Below are positions 17,070 to 24,381 of a DNA stretch of 49,965 nt, piece after piece. Within the stretch, counting starts at the first letter, position 1. Each line of letters starts with the position of its first letter. This DNA comes from Comamonas thiooxydans (lineage in GTDB: Bacteria > Pseudomonadota > Gammaproteobacteria > Burkholderiales > Burkholderiaceae_C), in contig NZ_BBVD01000023.1 of assembly GCF_000964545.1 (NCBI RefSeq), forward strand, positions 1-49,965, in the 5' to 3' direction. Below the pieces are notes generated by a model. That model searched no databases. It saw nothing but the letters and a program-made list of their open reading frames with translations, and was not told the DNA's origin. The translations under genes were made by a program, and so were the position numbers.

Positions 17070-17795
17070 ATGGGCATAGAGCACAGCAAAATCCTCGAGT
17101 GCGAAGAGGTTGCACAGGGTACGATGGCATTCCATCTCGCCAAACCGGCGGGGTTTGATTTCCGCCCTGGACAGGCGTTTGAAATCCAGCTGCCGGGCGC
17201 GCTCCCAGGGGAGAGCAAAGAGGAGCGATGTCACGCATTCTCCATTGTCAGCGCGCCACACGAGAGTGAATTGGTGTTTGCCACGCGGATGAGGGACAGC
17301 GTTTACAAACGCGCTTTGGGAGCTCTACCCGTAGGTGCAGAGTTGGATATCGATGGACCATTTGGTTCGCTGACCTTGCATAAAAACACGGCGCGAGCGG
17401 GTGTGCTCATCGCCGGTGGGATTGGCGTGACGCCGTTCATCAGCATGCTTCGAAACGCTGCAGTGCAGCAGTCACAGCAGGATTTGCTTCTGCTGTATTC
17501 CAATCGTCGTCCAGAAGATTCGGCATTTCTCTCTGAGCTTCAAGCTCTCGAAAAGAAGAATCCAAAATTCCGGCTCAAGGCCACCATGACGGATATGGCG
17601 CACTCTGCCGTGGATTGGAGTGGTGATACACAAACGATCGATAGAGAGTGGCTCCAGCAGGCCATTGAGGGCTTGGCTAATCCGATCTTTTATGTTGCTG
17701 GCCCACCTTCCATGGTGGCGGCAATGCAGCAGTTGCTGTTATCAGCCGGCATTGATGAGGACGATGTTCGTAGTGAGGAGTTCTTTGGGTATTGA
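17070..17795 (+). CDS. FNR-type FAD/NAD(P)H oxidoreductase
   Basis: The 241-aa protein is a two-domain flavin reductase of the ferredoxin-NADP+ reductase fold. The FAD part includes PGQAFEIQLPG and an RxYS-like HAFSIVSAP. The nucleotide part includes GVLIAGGIGVTPFISMLRNA, LLLLYSNRRPEDSAF, FYVAGPPSMVAAM and the C-terminal aromatic end EFFGY. It has no ferredoxin or globin domain, so it must act on a separate partner. A GAAGGAGTG ribosome-binding site precedes the start. It converges on the nitric-oxide operon; supplying electrons to the truncated haemoglobin there is an attractive but unproven role. Confidence 0.85.
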   Translation: MGIEHSKILECEEVAQGTMAFHLAKPAGFDFRPGQAFEIQLPGALPGESKEERCHAFSIVSAPHESELVFATRMRDSVYKRALGALPVGAELDIDGPFGSLTLHKNTARAGVLIAGGIGVTPFISMLRNAAVQQSQQDLLLLYSNRRPEDSAFLSELQALEKKNPKFRLKATMTDMAHSAVDWSGDTQTIDREWLQQAIEGLANPIFYVAGPPSMVAAMQQLLLSAGIDEDDVRSEEFFGY

Positions 17796-17797
17796 TT

Positions 17798-17833
17798 TGG
17801 CAGACTCACCCTGATCAAGGGGAAAGTCTGCCA
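17798..17833. terminator. Hairpin between convergent genes
   Basis: A 9-bp stem (TGGCAGACT with AGTCTGCCA) closes an 18-nt loop just past the reductase stop codon, between it and the convergent CopD-like gene. There is no T-run, so an intrinsic terminator is possible but weak. Confidence 0.45.
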
Positions 17834-17876
17834 TGACGCATTTGGATGCAGCCGCTTGGCATACCTGGCTAGGCTC

Positions 17877-18317
17877 TTACCAGTGCAGATAGAACATGGC
17901 CTTGGCCAGCAAGACAATGACCAGCACATGGCAGAACACGCTCAGATGCAATCGGTGCGAGCGTCGCCCATTAAGTTGTCCTTGGCGGCGCCACCACATG
18001 GCGCTGGCGAAGTGCGCAAGCACGCTAAGCGCCAGCGCAATCTTGAGCACCATCAGCATGCCTGTACTGCTGGCCAATGGGTGCGCCAGTACCGAGCGGT
18101 GCTGCCAGGCCAAGCCTGCTCCCGCAAAATACAGCACTAGCAACACCCAGGGCATGACGGCGGTGGCGCGTGTCCCCAGCGCCTGCTCCACGGGGAGCAT
18201 GTGCTGCTTCGGCACTCGGCTGTGCACGTTGGCCAGCAGCACGACTTCGAAGAACACTGTGCCTGCAAACGCCACGGCGGCCAGCAGGTGTAGTGTGATC
18301 AGCAGGCCATAGCTCAT
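17877..18317 (-). CDS. CopD-like integral membrane protein of the NO operon
   Basis: The 146-aa protein has four hydrophobic segments, with conserved-looking histidines in the first and last spans (LITLHLLAAVAFAGTVFFEV, RLHLSVFCHVLVIVLLAKA). This pattern resembles CopD/DUF2269-type membrane proteins, some of which bind haem. The start overlaps the stop of the upstream regulator gene in an ATGA junction (18314-18317), so the two are translationally coupled. That places it in the haemoglobin-nnrS-nsrR transcript. A role in nitric-oxide handling is inferred only from this context. Confidence 0.75.
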   Translation of the reverse strand: MSYGLLITLHLLAAVAFAGTVFFEVVLLANVHSRVPKQHMLPVEQALGTRATAVMPWVLLVLYFAGAGLAWQHRSVLAHPLASSTGMLMVLKIALALSVLAHFASAMWWRRQGQLNGRRSHRLHLSVFCHVLVIVLLAKAMFYLHW

Positions 18318-18775
18318 GTCTGGGCCTTCTCTCTTGACAGTCGTATGGCAGGAATCAACGGCACTGCGCTGACAGACGTTGGCGGTATCAGGTCCGCAAG
18401 AGTGAAGCCATCTAGATGCGCCATGAAGCTGTGCAAAGCTCCTTGCAACATGCCAGCGAGGCGGCAGTCGCCGGTCAGCGTGCACCGGTTGTCGTTGCCA
18501 AAGCATTCCACCAGCGTGAAGTCGGACTCTAGTCCACGTATCACTGTACCGATATGGATCTGCTTAGGTTCACGGGCGAGGCGCATGCCGCCTCCCTTGC
18601 CACGTACCGTCTCTATCCAACCCTGCAGGGCCAGCTGATGCGTCACTTTCATCAGATTTGCCTCGGAAATGCTGTAAGCCTGCGCCACCTCGGAAATCGT
18701 GCATAGGCGCTCTGGCCGCTGGGCCACATGCATGAGCAGCCGCAGCGCATAGTCGGTCATCAGGGTTAGACGCAT
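18314..18775 (-). CDS. nsrR: Rrf2-family nitric-oxide sensing repressor (NsrR-like)
   Basis: The 153-aa Rrf2 regulator opens MRLTLMTDYALRLLMHVAQ, with the winged helix SISEANLMKVTHQLALQGWI and wing KGGGMRLA. Three cysteines, C91, C98 and C104 (ECFGNDNRC..GDC), correspond to the Fe-S ligands of NsrR, whose cluster reacts with NO and releases DNA. The start at 18775 gives the standard family N-terminus; a frame to 18820 overlaps nnrS. It is the third gene of an operon whose promoter carries a near-perfect NsrR box, so autoregulation is expected. IscR was considered, but the operator and neighbours favour NsrR. Confidence 0.92.
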   Translation of the reverse strand: MRLTLMTDYALRLLMHVAQRPERLCTISEVAQAYSISEANLMKVTHQLALQGWIETVRGKGGGMRLAREPKQIHIGTVIRGLESDFTLVECFGNDNRCTLTGDCRLAGMLQGALHSFMAHLDGFTLADLIPPTSVSAVPLIPAIRLSREKAQT

Positions 18776-18788
18776 TGAGTGATCTCGT

Positions 18789-20054
18789 TCAAACAGATTT
18801 TCTGGACTTGCTGGCGACATATCCTGATGGTTGAGCCGCTGAGAGTCCAGCTGGTGGCAGGCGCGGCCGAATCAGCAAGGGCGCAAATCGCCATAGGTAC
18901 AAAGCAAAGGCCAGCACCCATGCAAGCGCCGAGGCATGCAGCGCGGCTTGAGGGAGCCCCGCAGGCAGAAGTGCCAGCAGGCGCAGCAAAGCGGCGGCAA
19001 GCACCAGCACATACATGACCACGATGCTCCCATCGGCGCGCAATGGTCGCCCCAGATGGCCCAAAGCCGTACGTGTCACCATGCCGATTATCAGCACCGC
19101 AAAGCCGGCCACACCGATCACATGGACCGGCCAGGCCAAGCGCAGTACCCAGCCGCTCGCCTGGAACGCTGCCACCAGCAGGCCCGTGCCCAAGGCCGCA
19201 TGACCCAGATACAGAATCCACAGCAACGGCACCTGACGCACAGCCCAGGGTTTCCAGGCCAACACCTGCCATAGGGTGATTAGTCCCGTGACAGCCAATG
19301 CGGTCACCATACCCGACACCCATCCCAGCAACAGGCAGACAATGCCAAGCACGCCAGCCCAGAGTTGCCACTGCCCGCTGGCCGTATGCATGGGAATCTG
19401 CAGATCCGTCACCGCCCGCATTGCGAAGAATGGAATAACGCGCCGCGCAACCAGTAGTGCAATCACAGCCATGCACAGCAGCCCTGTATAAAGGTAATGC
19501 ATCAGCGTTGCGTAGTCGCTGCCTTGCCATACCGAGCGCAGAAAGAGTGCATCGGCCACGCCCAGAGCTGACACCAGCAGCGGCAGGCCGTAATTGCGTC
19601 GGCTGCGTGCTGCATAGATCACCCGGCCCAGCACTACGGCAGCGGCGGCGAAAAACAGCAGTTCGCACACTACGGCAAAAGCAAAAGCTGTATCACCCAC
19701 CACCAGGAAACCCACGCGCGCCAGCAGCCACAGTACGCACAACCCGCCCAGCGCCCGGCCCTGAATAGGGTTGCTTCCAGTCCAGTTACTAGCCGCCGTG
19801 AGCAGAAAGCCCACGGCAATCGTCGCCACAAAGGCCCACAACATCTCGTGCGCATGCCACTGCACGCCGCCCAAACGCCCCGCAAGCCACTGTGGCGCGA
19901 ACACCCACAACGCGACCGACACCGCAGCCCACAGACAACCGGCCATGTACAAGGGCCTGAAGCCAAGCTCCAGTAAGGCTTTCCACTGGGGTGCAGGAGC
20001 CTTGGGTTGGGGCACAAACCCCATCGGCTCCTCGATCTGCAGCAGCTCAGACAT
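18789..20054 (-). CDS. nnrS: NnrS-family haem-copper membrane protein
   Basis: This 421-aa protein has about twelve membrane spans and typical NnrS motifs: LELGFRPLYMAGCLWA near the N-terminus, GVQWHAHEMLWAF, RVIPFFAMRAV, and GMVTRTALGHLGRPL. NnrS proteins reduce damage from nitric oxide, especially to the iron pool, and are commonly under NO-responsive control. Its start overlaps the end of the truncated haemoglobin gene by 8 bp, and the nsrR-like gene follows 13 bp downstream, so the genes form one transcript. Confidence 0.95.
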   Translation of the reverse strand: MSELLQIEEPMGFVPQPKAPAPQWKALLELGFRPLYMAGCLWAAVSVALWVFAPQWLAGRLGGVQWHAHEMLWAFVATIAVGFLLTAASNWTGSNPIQGRALGGLCVLWLLARVGFLVVGDTAFAFAVVCELLFFAAAAVVLGRVIYAARSRRNYGLPLLVSALGVADALFLRSVWQGSDYATLMHYLYTGLLCMAVIALLVARRVIPFFAMRAVTDLQIPMHTASGQWQLWAGVLGIVCLLLGWVSGMVTALAVTGLITLWQVLAWKPWAVRQVPLLWILYLGHAALGTGLLVAAFQASGWVLRLAWPVHVIGVAGFAVLIIGMVTRTALGHLGRPLRADGSIVVMYVLVLAAALLRLLALLPAGLPQAALHASALAWVLAFALYLWRFAPLLIRPRLPPAGLSAAQPSGYVASKSRKSV

Positions 20055-20451
20055 GGCTCACCACCGCCGGTAGTGCCTTGGGATCACGACTCATCTGGTA
20101 GCCCGACCACAGGCTCTGTGCAATACGGCGCGCCGCCTGCCACGCTTGATCGGCCATGGCGCGGTTGGGTTGCTCGGCCAGCGTGATCTCGAACAGGCCC
20201 AACCAGCGCTCAAACAGCTCTAGGCTTAGACCCGGTAGCGCAGCATGCTTGGGCATAGGGGCCCCTGAAAAGCGTGCTGTGCGTCGCAAAATGGCCGACC
20301 AGAAATCCACCAGCTTGGTCAGATGATGATCCCAGTCCGCTATACGTGCATCGAAGATGGGGCCGAGCACCTCGTCCTGGCGTATTCGCGCATAGAAGGA
20401 GTGCACCAAGCTGACGACCTCCTCTTCAGTGCAAAGCTCATGAATCCTCAT
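20047..20451 (-). CDS. Group III truncated haemoglobin
   Basis: The 134-aa protein fits the short two-over-two globins of group III. It starts MRIHELCTEEEVVSLVHSFYARI and has VLGPIFDARIADWDHHLTKLVDFW (B-C-E region) and an APMPKHAALPGLSLELFERWLGLF segment that includes the proximal histidine region. Some group III globins act on nitric oxide or peroxide. The ATG at 20451 has an AGGAA ribosome-binding site. It is the first gene of the NsrR-controlled operon, 33 bp downstream of the operator, and overlaps nnrS by 8 bp. Confidence 0.92.
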   Translation of the reverse strand: MRIHELCTEEEVVSLVHSFYARIRQDEVLGPIFDARIADWDHHLTKLVDFWSAILRRTARFSGAPMPKHAALPGLSLELFERWLGLFEITLAEQPNRAMADQAWQAARRIAQSLWSGYQMSRDPKALPAVVSHV

Positions 20452-20484
20452 TGCACAATTCCTTTCGCTGTCGTTACCGCACAT

Positions 20485-20507
20485 AAGATTCATTAATTAT
20501 GTATCTT
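20485..20507 (-). promoter_or_regulatory. NsrR operator upstream of the truncated haemoglobin operon
   Basis: The 23-bp site has outer arms AAGAT and ATCTT and an AT-rich centre with inner CAT and ATG elements. Its two halves agree at nearly every position. This is the established NsrR box architecture (AAGATGYATTT-type half sites, 11-1-11), and it overlaps the expected promoter of the haemoglobin-nnrS-nsrR operon. Confidence 0.85.
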
Positions 20508-20842
20508 ATAGCTAGGCATGTCTCTAGGTGCATGGTGTTGTTGCTTTACAGGGACTTCCCGTCAATGCAAGCGCTGATCAGTAACTTTTGATGGACCTGT
20601 CTGTCAAGGCGATCCAGGTGCTTGAAACGAGGAACAGACTGCCCATCTACAGACGGGGTTAGGCACGAGGTGTGCGCCCCCAGAAACAAACCGCGCAGCA
20701 GGGCTCCAGTCAAATCTCGTAGAGAGGACGCGCAAGCCTGCACTGAACCAGACAGGGTCCGGCCGCTACGTTCCAGAAAATACCTGAGCGGGGGCTTGAA
20801 ACCGGAAGCCGGCGGCAGCTTCCGTTCCTGGGCACCGACAGC
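20508..20842. other. Gene-poor stretch between the NO operon and the MerR gene
   Basis: I see no convincing gene here. A 65-codon minus-strand frame (20546-20743) has no ribosome-binding site and an atypical codon pattern. No terminator for the MerR gene is evident. Confidence 0.5.
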
Positions 20843-21232
20843 TCAGCTCGAAGCCTTGGCCAGTTGCTGCAGTTCAAGTTGTCTGGCAGCACTGGCTTCG
20901 AGGTTTGCACGCTCTTCATCCAGATAGCGGTAAATGCTTTTGAGGTCGGCGATTTTCTGCCTGATCTCCGCCATCTTCTTTTCAATGAGTTTGGCGCCGT
21001 CAGCACAATCAATCGTCTTGTTCCGCTGCGCATCCAGGATCTGGCCTATTTCCCCCAGCGAAAAACTCATGCTTTGCGCGCGCTGGATAAAGGTCAGATC
21101 CTGCAGGGTTTGCGCAGTGTAGACGCGATAATTGTTGGTTCGCCGCGTCGGCGAGATCAGACCGATTTGCTCGTAGTAACGCAAAGTATGGCGGCTGGCG
21201 CCGCTGCGGGTTTCAAGTTCGCCGATTCTCAT
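20843..21232 (-). CDS. MerR-family transcriptional regulator
   Basis: The 129-aa protein begins MRIGELETRSGASRHTLRYYEQIGLI, the standard MerR DNA-binding helix-turn-helix and wing (RTNNYRVYTAQTL). A long dimerisation helix follows (residues about 75-125). It has one cysteine in the C-terminal part (TIDCADG) and lacks the cysteine sets of the metal sensors CueR, ZntR and MerR, so a small-molecule or redox signal is more likely. It is divergent from an SDR gene across a 73-bp interval with a MerR-type promoter, which is probably its target. Confidence 0.9.
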   Translation of the reverse strand: MRIGELETRSGASRHTLRYYEQIGLISPTRRTNNYRVYTAQTLQDLTFIQRAQSMSFSLGEIGQILDAQRNKTIDCADGAKLIEKKMAEIRQKIADLKSIYRYLDEERANLEASAARQLELQQLAKASS

Positions 21233-21243
21233 CAAAATACCGC

Positions 21244-21275
21244 TTGACTATAGAGTTAGGTCGACACTCTACATT
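21244..21275 (+). promoter_or_regulatory. MerR-type promoter of the SDR gene
   Basis: A -35 element TTGACT (21244-21249) is followed by a long spacer of about 19-20 bp before a weak -10 (TACATT at 21270-21275). The spacer carries the dyad TAGAGT (21251-21256) / ACTCTA (21266-21271). An overlong spacer with a central dyad is the hallmark of promoters activated by MerR-family untwisting. Confidence 0.75.
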
Positions 21276-21305
21276 TGATTTCTCACCTTACCAAGGAGCA
21301 GGAGA

Positions 21306-22385
21306 ATGAACGTGGAGTGCTTTGTCACGGGAGGGACCGGCTTCATCGGTCAACATTTGCTGGCAAACCTGAGTGCCAAAGGTCACACCGTCCGGGTGTT
21401 GATGCGCCGCCCAGAACGGCTGGCTGCACTGCGAGAGCAAGTCGACAATCTGGGAGGAATTGCCACCCGGATATTTGCCGTTGCAGGCGACCTTGAGCGG
21501 GACAACCTCGGGCTGAGTCCCGCCGACCAAGCAGTGCTAAGGCAGGCCAGAGTCGTATTCCACCTGGGTGCCCACTTCGCTTGGGGGCTTTCATTGGAGC
21601 ATTCTCGTGCGGTCAATGTAGAAGGGGCAAAGCGCGTGGCGCTGTTGGCGGCTGAGCTAAATAGCCGCTTGGTGATGATCGGCGGCTACATGCTGAAGAA
21701 TCATGAACATCTGCTTCGCATCGGAATTGATCCTCGTCATCCAGAGCTGACCGATTGGCCTGCCGTCTACCGACACGTCGGTGCTTACGAGGCGAGCAAG
21801 CTGGAAGCGCACTTTGCGACCCTGCAGGTCATGTCCACCAAGGGTGGGGAAGCTACCGTAGTTCACCCCGCGACGGTCTGCGGCCATAGCCGTACCGGAC
21901 ATATCCTTGACGGTCAGCCGCTGGTGGCACTGATACGCAATCTTGCGCAGGGAAAGCTGGCTGCAGTGCCCGGCACTGCCGAGCATTGGCTGCCACTGGT
22001 CACCGTGGATTACCTGGTTGAGTTGGTGGCGGCTTGTGCTTTCGATCCTGCCATGGTGGGCAAGGAACTGCTGGCGCTTGATGACCAAAGCCCCAACTTG
22101 CGGGAGCTCTTGGGACAGGTGGCACAACCCATGGGCTTGAAGCCTCCCAGGTATCACATCTCACTGCGATTGCTGAAGTTGCTGCTGAGTATTCCGCCCG
22201 TCGCGCGGTTCTTGAATACAGACGCCGAAGCCTTGGACTTTATCCAGACCACTCGCTTTGATACGGCGGCGGTCGAGCAATTTGCCAATAGGCATGGAAT
22301 AGCCAAACCGGATATACGTCAGGCTTTGCAGCACACTGCAATGTTCGTCAACTCATATTGCATGACCAAGGACAGGACTGTCTGA
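21306..22385 (+). CDS. Extended SDR-family NAD(P)-dependent oxidoreductase/epimerase
   Basis: This 359-aa protein has the Rossmann start VECFVTGGTGFIGQHLLANL (GxxGxxG) and the catalytic YxxxK in GAYEASKLEAH, as in extended SDRs (NAD-dependent epimerases, dihydroflavonol reductase-like enzymes). The Ser/Thr position before the Tyr lies in the unusual segment LVMIGGYMLKN. It is followed by ATVVHPATVCGHSRTGH, a substrate-domain motif of this group. A GGAGCAGGAGA ribosome-binding site lies just upstream. The substrate is unknown. Control by the divergent MerR gene is likely. Confidence 0.85.
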   Translation: MNVECFVTGGTGFIGQHLLANLSAKGHTVRVLMRRPERLAALREQVDNLGGIATRIFAVAGDLERDNLGLSPADQAVLRQARVVFHLGAHFAWGLSLEHSRAVNVEGAKRVALLAAELNSRLVMIGGYMLKNHEHLLRIGIDPRHPELTDWPAVYRHVGAYEASKLEAHFATLQVMSTKGGEATVVHPATVCGHSRTGHILDGQPLVALIRNLAQGKLAAVPGTAEHWLPLVTVDYLVELVAACAFDPAMVGKELLALDDQSPNLRELLGQVAQPMGLKPPRYHISLRLLKLLLSIPPVARFLNTDAEALDFIQTTRFDTAAVEQFANRHGIAKPDIRQALQHTAMFVNSYCMTKDRTV

Positions 22386-22627
22386 CATATTCCTTGGGGC
22401 AGCAAACAACATCAAGATCCAAGGTGGTCGTACGGAGCAGTACGGCGCGGTCTCGGGCTCGTCGCAGATGTGCGCTTGCATACGCCCGCAAGGGTCTGCT
22501 GCACCATTTCGGCACACGCAGAAGCAGTCATCCAGATGATGTCGGACATGACAACAGATCGCATGACCGGTCTCGGATGGAATCGGTATTCAAGGCTGAC
22601 CGACAAGACGGCTACCGGCAAGAGAGG

Positions 22628-23026
22628 TCATCCCCCCGACAAATTGGACGCGCACTCACGACAGCGGCCATACAGCGTAATTTCATGGCTATCTACCAGA
22701 AAACCAGGTGGCGCCAAGCCCGCCAGGTTGCCGGGACAGGCATGCACATCGAAAACCCGCTGACAGACGGTGCACTGAAAATGGTGGTGGTGGCCGTGGT
22801 GAGCTACCTCGTACATGGGCGTGCGCTCAGGCAAGTGGACTTCATGAAGAAAACCCTCTTCAGCCATCGCTTTGAGCGCTCGGTACACGGTCGCAATCCC
22901 CAGCCCAGGTAGCGTTGCCTGCGCCAACTCCAGCACCTCCTGTGGCGCAAGCGGCCTGTCGGCCTTCGTCATGGCCTGCTCAATAGCCGCGCGCTGCTTC
23001 GTGGATCGTTGCTTGGAGGGGGTCAT
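22628..23026 (-). CDS. Fur-family metalloregulator (Zur- or PerR-like)
   Basis: The 132-aa regulator has the Fur fold. A DNA-binding domain with RPLAPQEVLELAQ and GIATVYRALKAMAEEGFL comes first, then a metal-binding region with HHGHHHHFQC, a CTVC pair and a later CRECA pair that should hold structural zinc. The histidine-rich HGHHHH is compatible with Zur or PerR. It follows the DUF1624 gene by 67 bp on the same strand, so they may share a transcript. Zur is favoured over PerR because of size and pattern, but this is weak. Confidence 0.88.
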   Translation of the reverse strand: MTPSKQRSTKQRAAIEQAMTKADRPLAPQEVLELAQATLPGLGIATVYRALKAMAEEGFLHEVHLPERTPMYEVAHHGHHHHFQCTVCQRVFDVHACPGNLAGLAPPGFLVDSHEITLYGRCRECASNLSGG

Positions 23027-23093
23027 TGTGGCGAGGCTATGTCATGGAAGCGGGGATGCGATATTGTGCCCTGGCTCGCCCCTTGAGCGGCCC

Positions 23094-24263
23094 CTACAGG
23101 TACTTGAGCCAAGTGATGTCGCGTCGACGCTGCTTGAATGCAGCAAACCAGCGAACGACGGGATACAAGGTCACGGCCAGCAGCGCCGAGATCACCCATA
23201 GCCAAAGCAAACTGCTCAGCCCGAACAGTTGTCCCTGGTTGGCCCCCCAGACCGCCATTGCGCTCAAGTACATGAACTTGAGCACGTACAGATGCAGCAC
23301 ATAAAAAAACATAGGCGCGGCCCCCAGCGTGGCCAGAAGCAGCAGCCAGCGGCGGCCTGTGGCTTTCTCGAACGCTCCCAGCAACAGCAATCCGATGCCG
23401 AGCGTCAACAGCAGGAACAGCAGTGAGGGCGGATACTTGGTGACGTTGAACCAGGACATGACCGTCCGCAGCGTATCCGCACCGGCCAGCCAAGGTGCAT
23501 CGCCATACAGGTTCAGCGTGCGCAACAGCGCAAAGCTCAGCAGGCAGCTAATGCCTGCAACGAGCAGATGGTGTCTGCGCCGTGCCGGGTCACAGGCTTT
23601 GCCAAACCACGGTCCGATGGCGTAGCCCAGGGCGATCACACCAATCCAGGGCAGCAAGGGATAGGACGTGCGCAGTTGCAAGCCCGCCAGCTCCAGCCAG
23701 CCACGATCATGCAAGATTGCCCAGGGAATATGCATCACGTGATCCGCCGGGAAGTGCAGGCTATCGAACAGGTTATGGCCTGCTACCAGCACCAGGCCCA
23801 ATAGCAGCAAGGCCTTGCGTGGCAGCCACACCAGCACCGACAGAGCCAGCATGGAAAGACCAATGGCCCAGATCACTTGCAGGAAGATCTTGGCGGGGGG
23901 AAATTGGAAAGTCCAGGCGAAGTTGACTACCGTCACCTCCAGCAGCACCAAGAACAGGCCGCGCCGCCACAGGAAGCCTGACGCTGCACTCGCCTGACCC
24001 GCCTCGGCATGGCGGCTGGCATACAGATATGCCCCCAAGCCTGTCAGAAACACAAACACAGGCGCACACAAATGGGCCAGCATGCGCGGAAAGAACAGGC
24101 CGGGCGCAGTGTCTGCCACCACCATCGGGTCCGGCACTTGCAGATGCAGGTAAAAGGTTTCACGGACATGGTCGAGCAGCATGAACAGCATGACGAGACC
24201 ACGCAGCGCATCGATCGATTGCAGACGGCCAGCACTCGCTAGCGAAGATGGAGAAGGTGACAA
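23094..24263 (-). CDS. DUF1624/YeiB-like integral membrane protein
   Basis: The 389-aa protein has about ten membrane spans and the acyltransferase-like opening RLQSIDALRGLVMLFMLLDHVRE seen in DUF1624 and heparan-alpha-glucosaminide N-acetyltransferase-like proteins. The histidine of LDHVRE corresponds to the family's conserved position. A substrate cannot be assigned. A Fur-like sequence at 24279-24298 lies next to its start, in the shared region with the divergent OprD-type porin. Confidence 0.85.
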   Translation of the reverse strand: MSPSPSSLASAGRLQSIDALRGLVMLFMLLDHVRETFYLHLQVPDPMVVADTAPGLFFPRMLAHLCAPVFVFLTGLGAYLYASRHAEAGQASAASGFLWRRGLFLVLLEVTVVNFAWTFQFPPAKIFLQVIWAIGLSMLALSVLVWLPRKALLLLGLVLVAGHNLFDSLHFPADHVMHIPWAILHDRGWLELAGLQLRTSYPLLPWIGVIALGYAIGPWFGKACDPARRRHHLLVAGISCLLSFALLRTLNLYGDAPWLAGADTLRTVMSWFNVTKYPPSLLFLLLTLGIGLLLLGAFEKATGRRWLLLLATLGAAPMFFYVLHLYVLKFMYLSAMAVWGANQGQLFGLSSLLWLWVISALLAVTLYPVVRWFAAFKQRRRDITWLKYL

Positions 24264-24278
24264 GCTGCTTGCTCTATT

Positions 24279-24298
24279 GATATTGAATTATCACTATC
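24279..24298. promoter_or_regulatory. Fur-like box between the DUF1624 and OprD-type genes
   Basis: On the minus strand the sequence reads GATAGT-GATAAT followed by an offset AATATC. The first two hexamers match the Fur GATAAT pattern in 11 of 12 positions, while the third is displaced by one base. It lies 16 bp from the DUF1624 start and 84 bp from the porin start. Fur or the Fur-family protein encoded nearby could bind. Confidence 0.4.
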
Positions 24299-24381
24299 AT
24301 ATCAACTCTATGTTTACCCGCACATGGTTCCAGCTCTTCCCTTCCAGCAAGCAAACCATGTGTCCAATAGCGCAGGAGCAC

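Noticed and set aside
22412..22621. Possible decayed CobW-type GTPase start (LPVAVLS) after the Fur-family gene
   Set aside because: The similarity covers about seven residues, the phosphate-binding loop is absent, and the following sequence does not match CobW in any frame.
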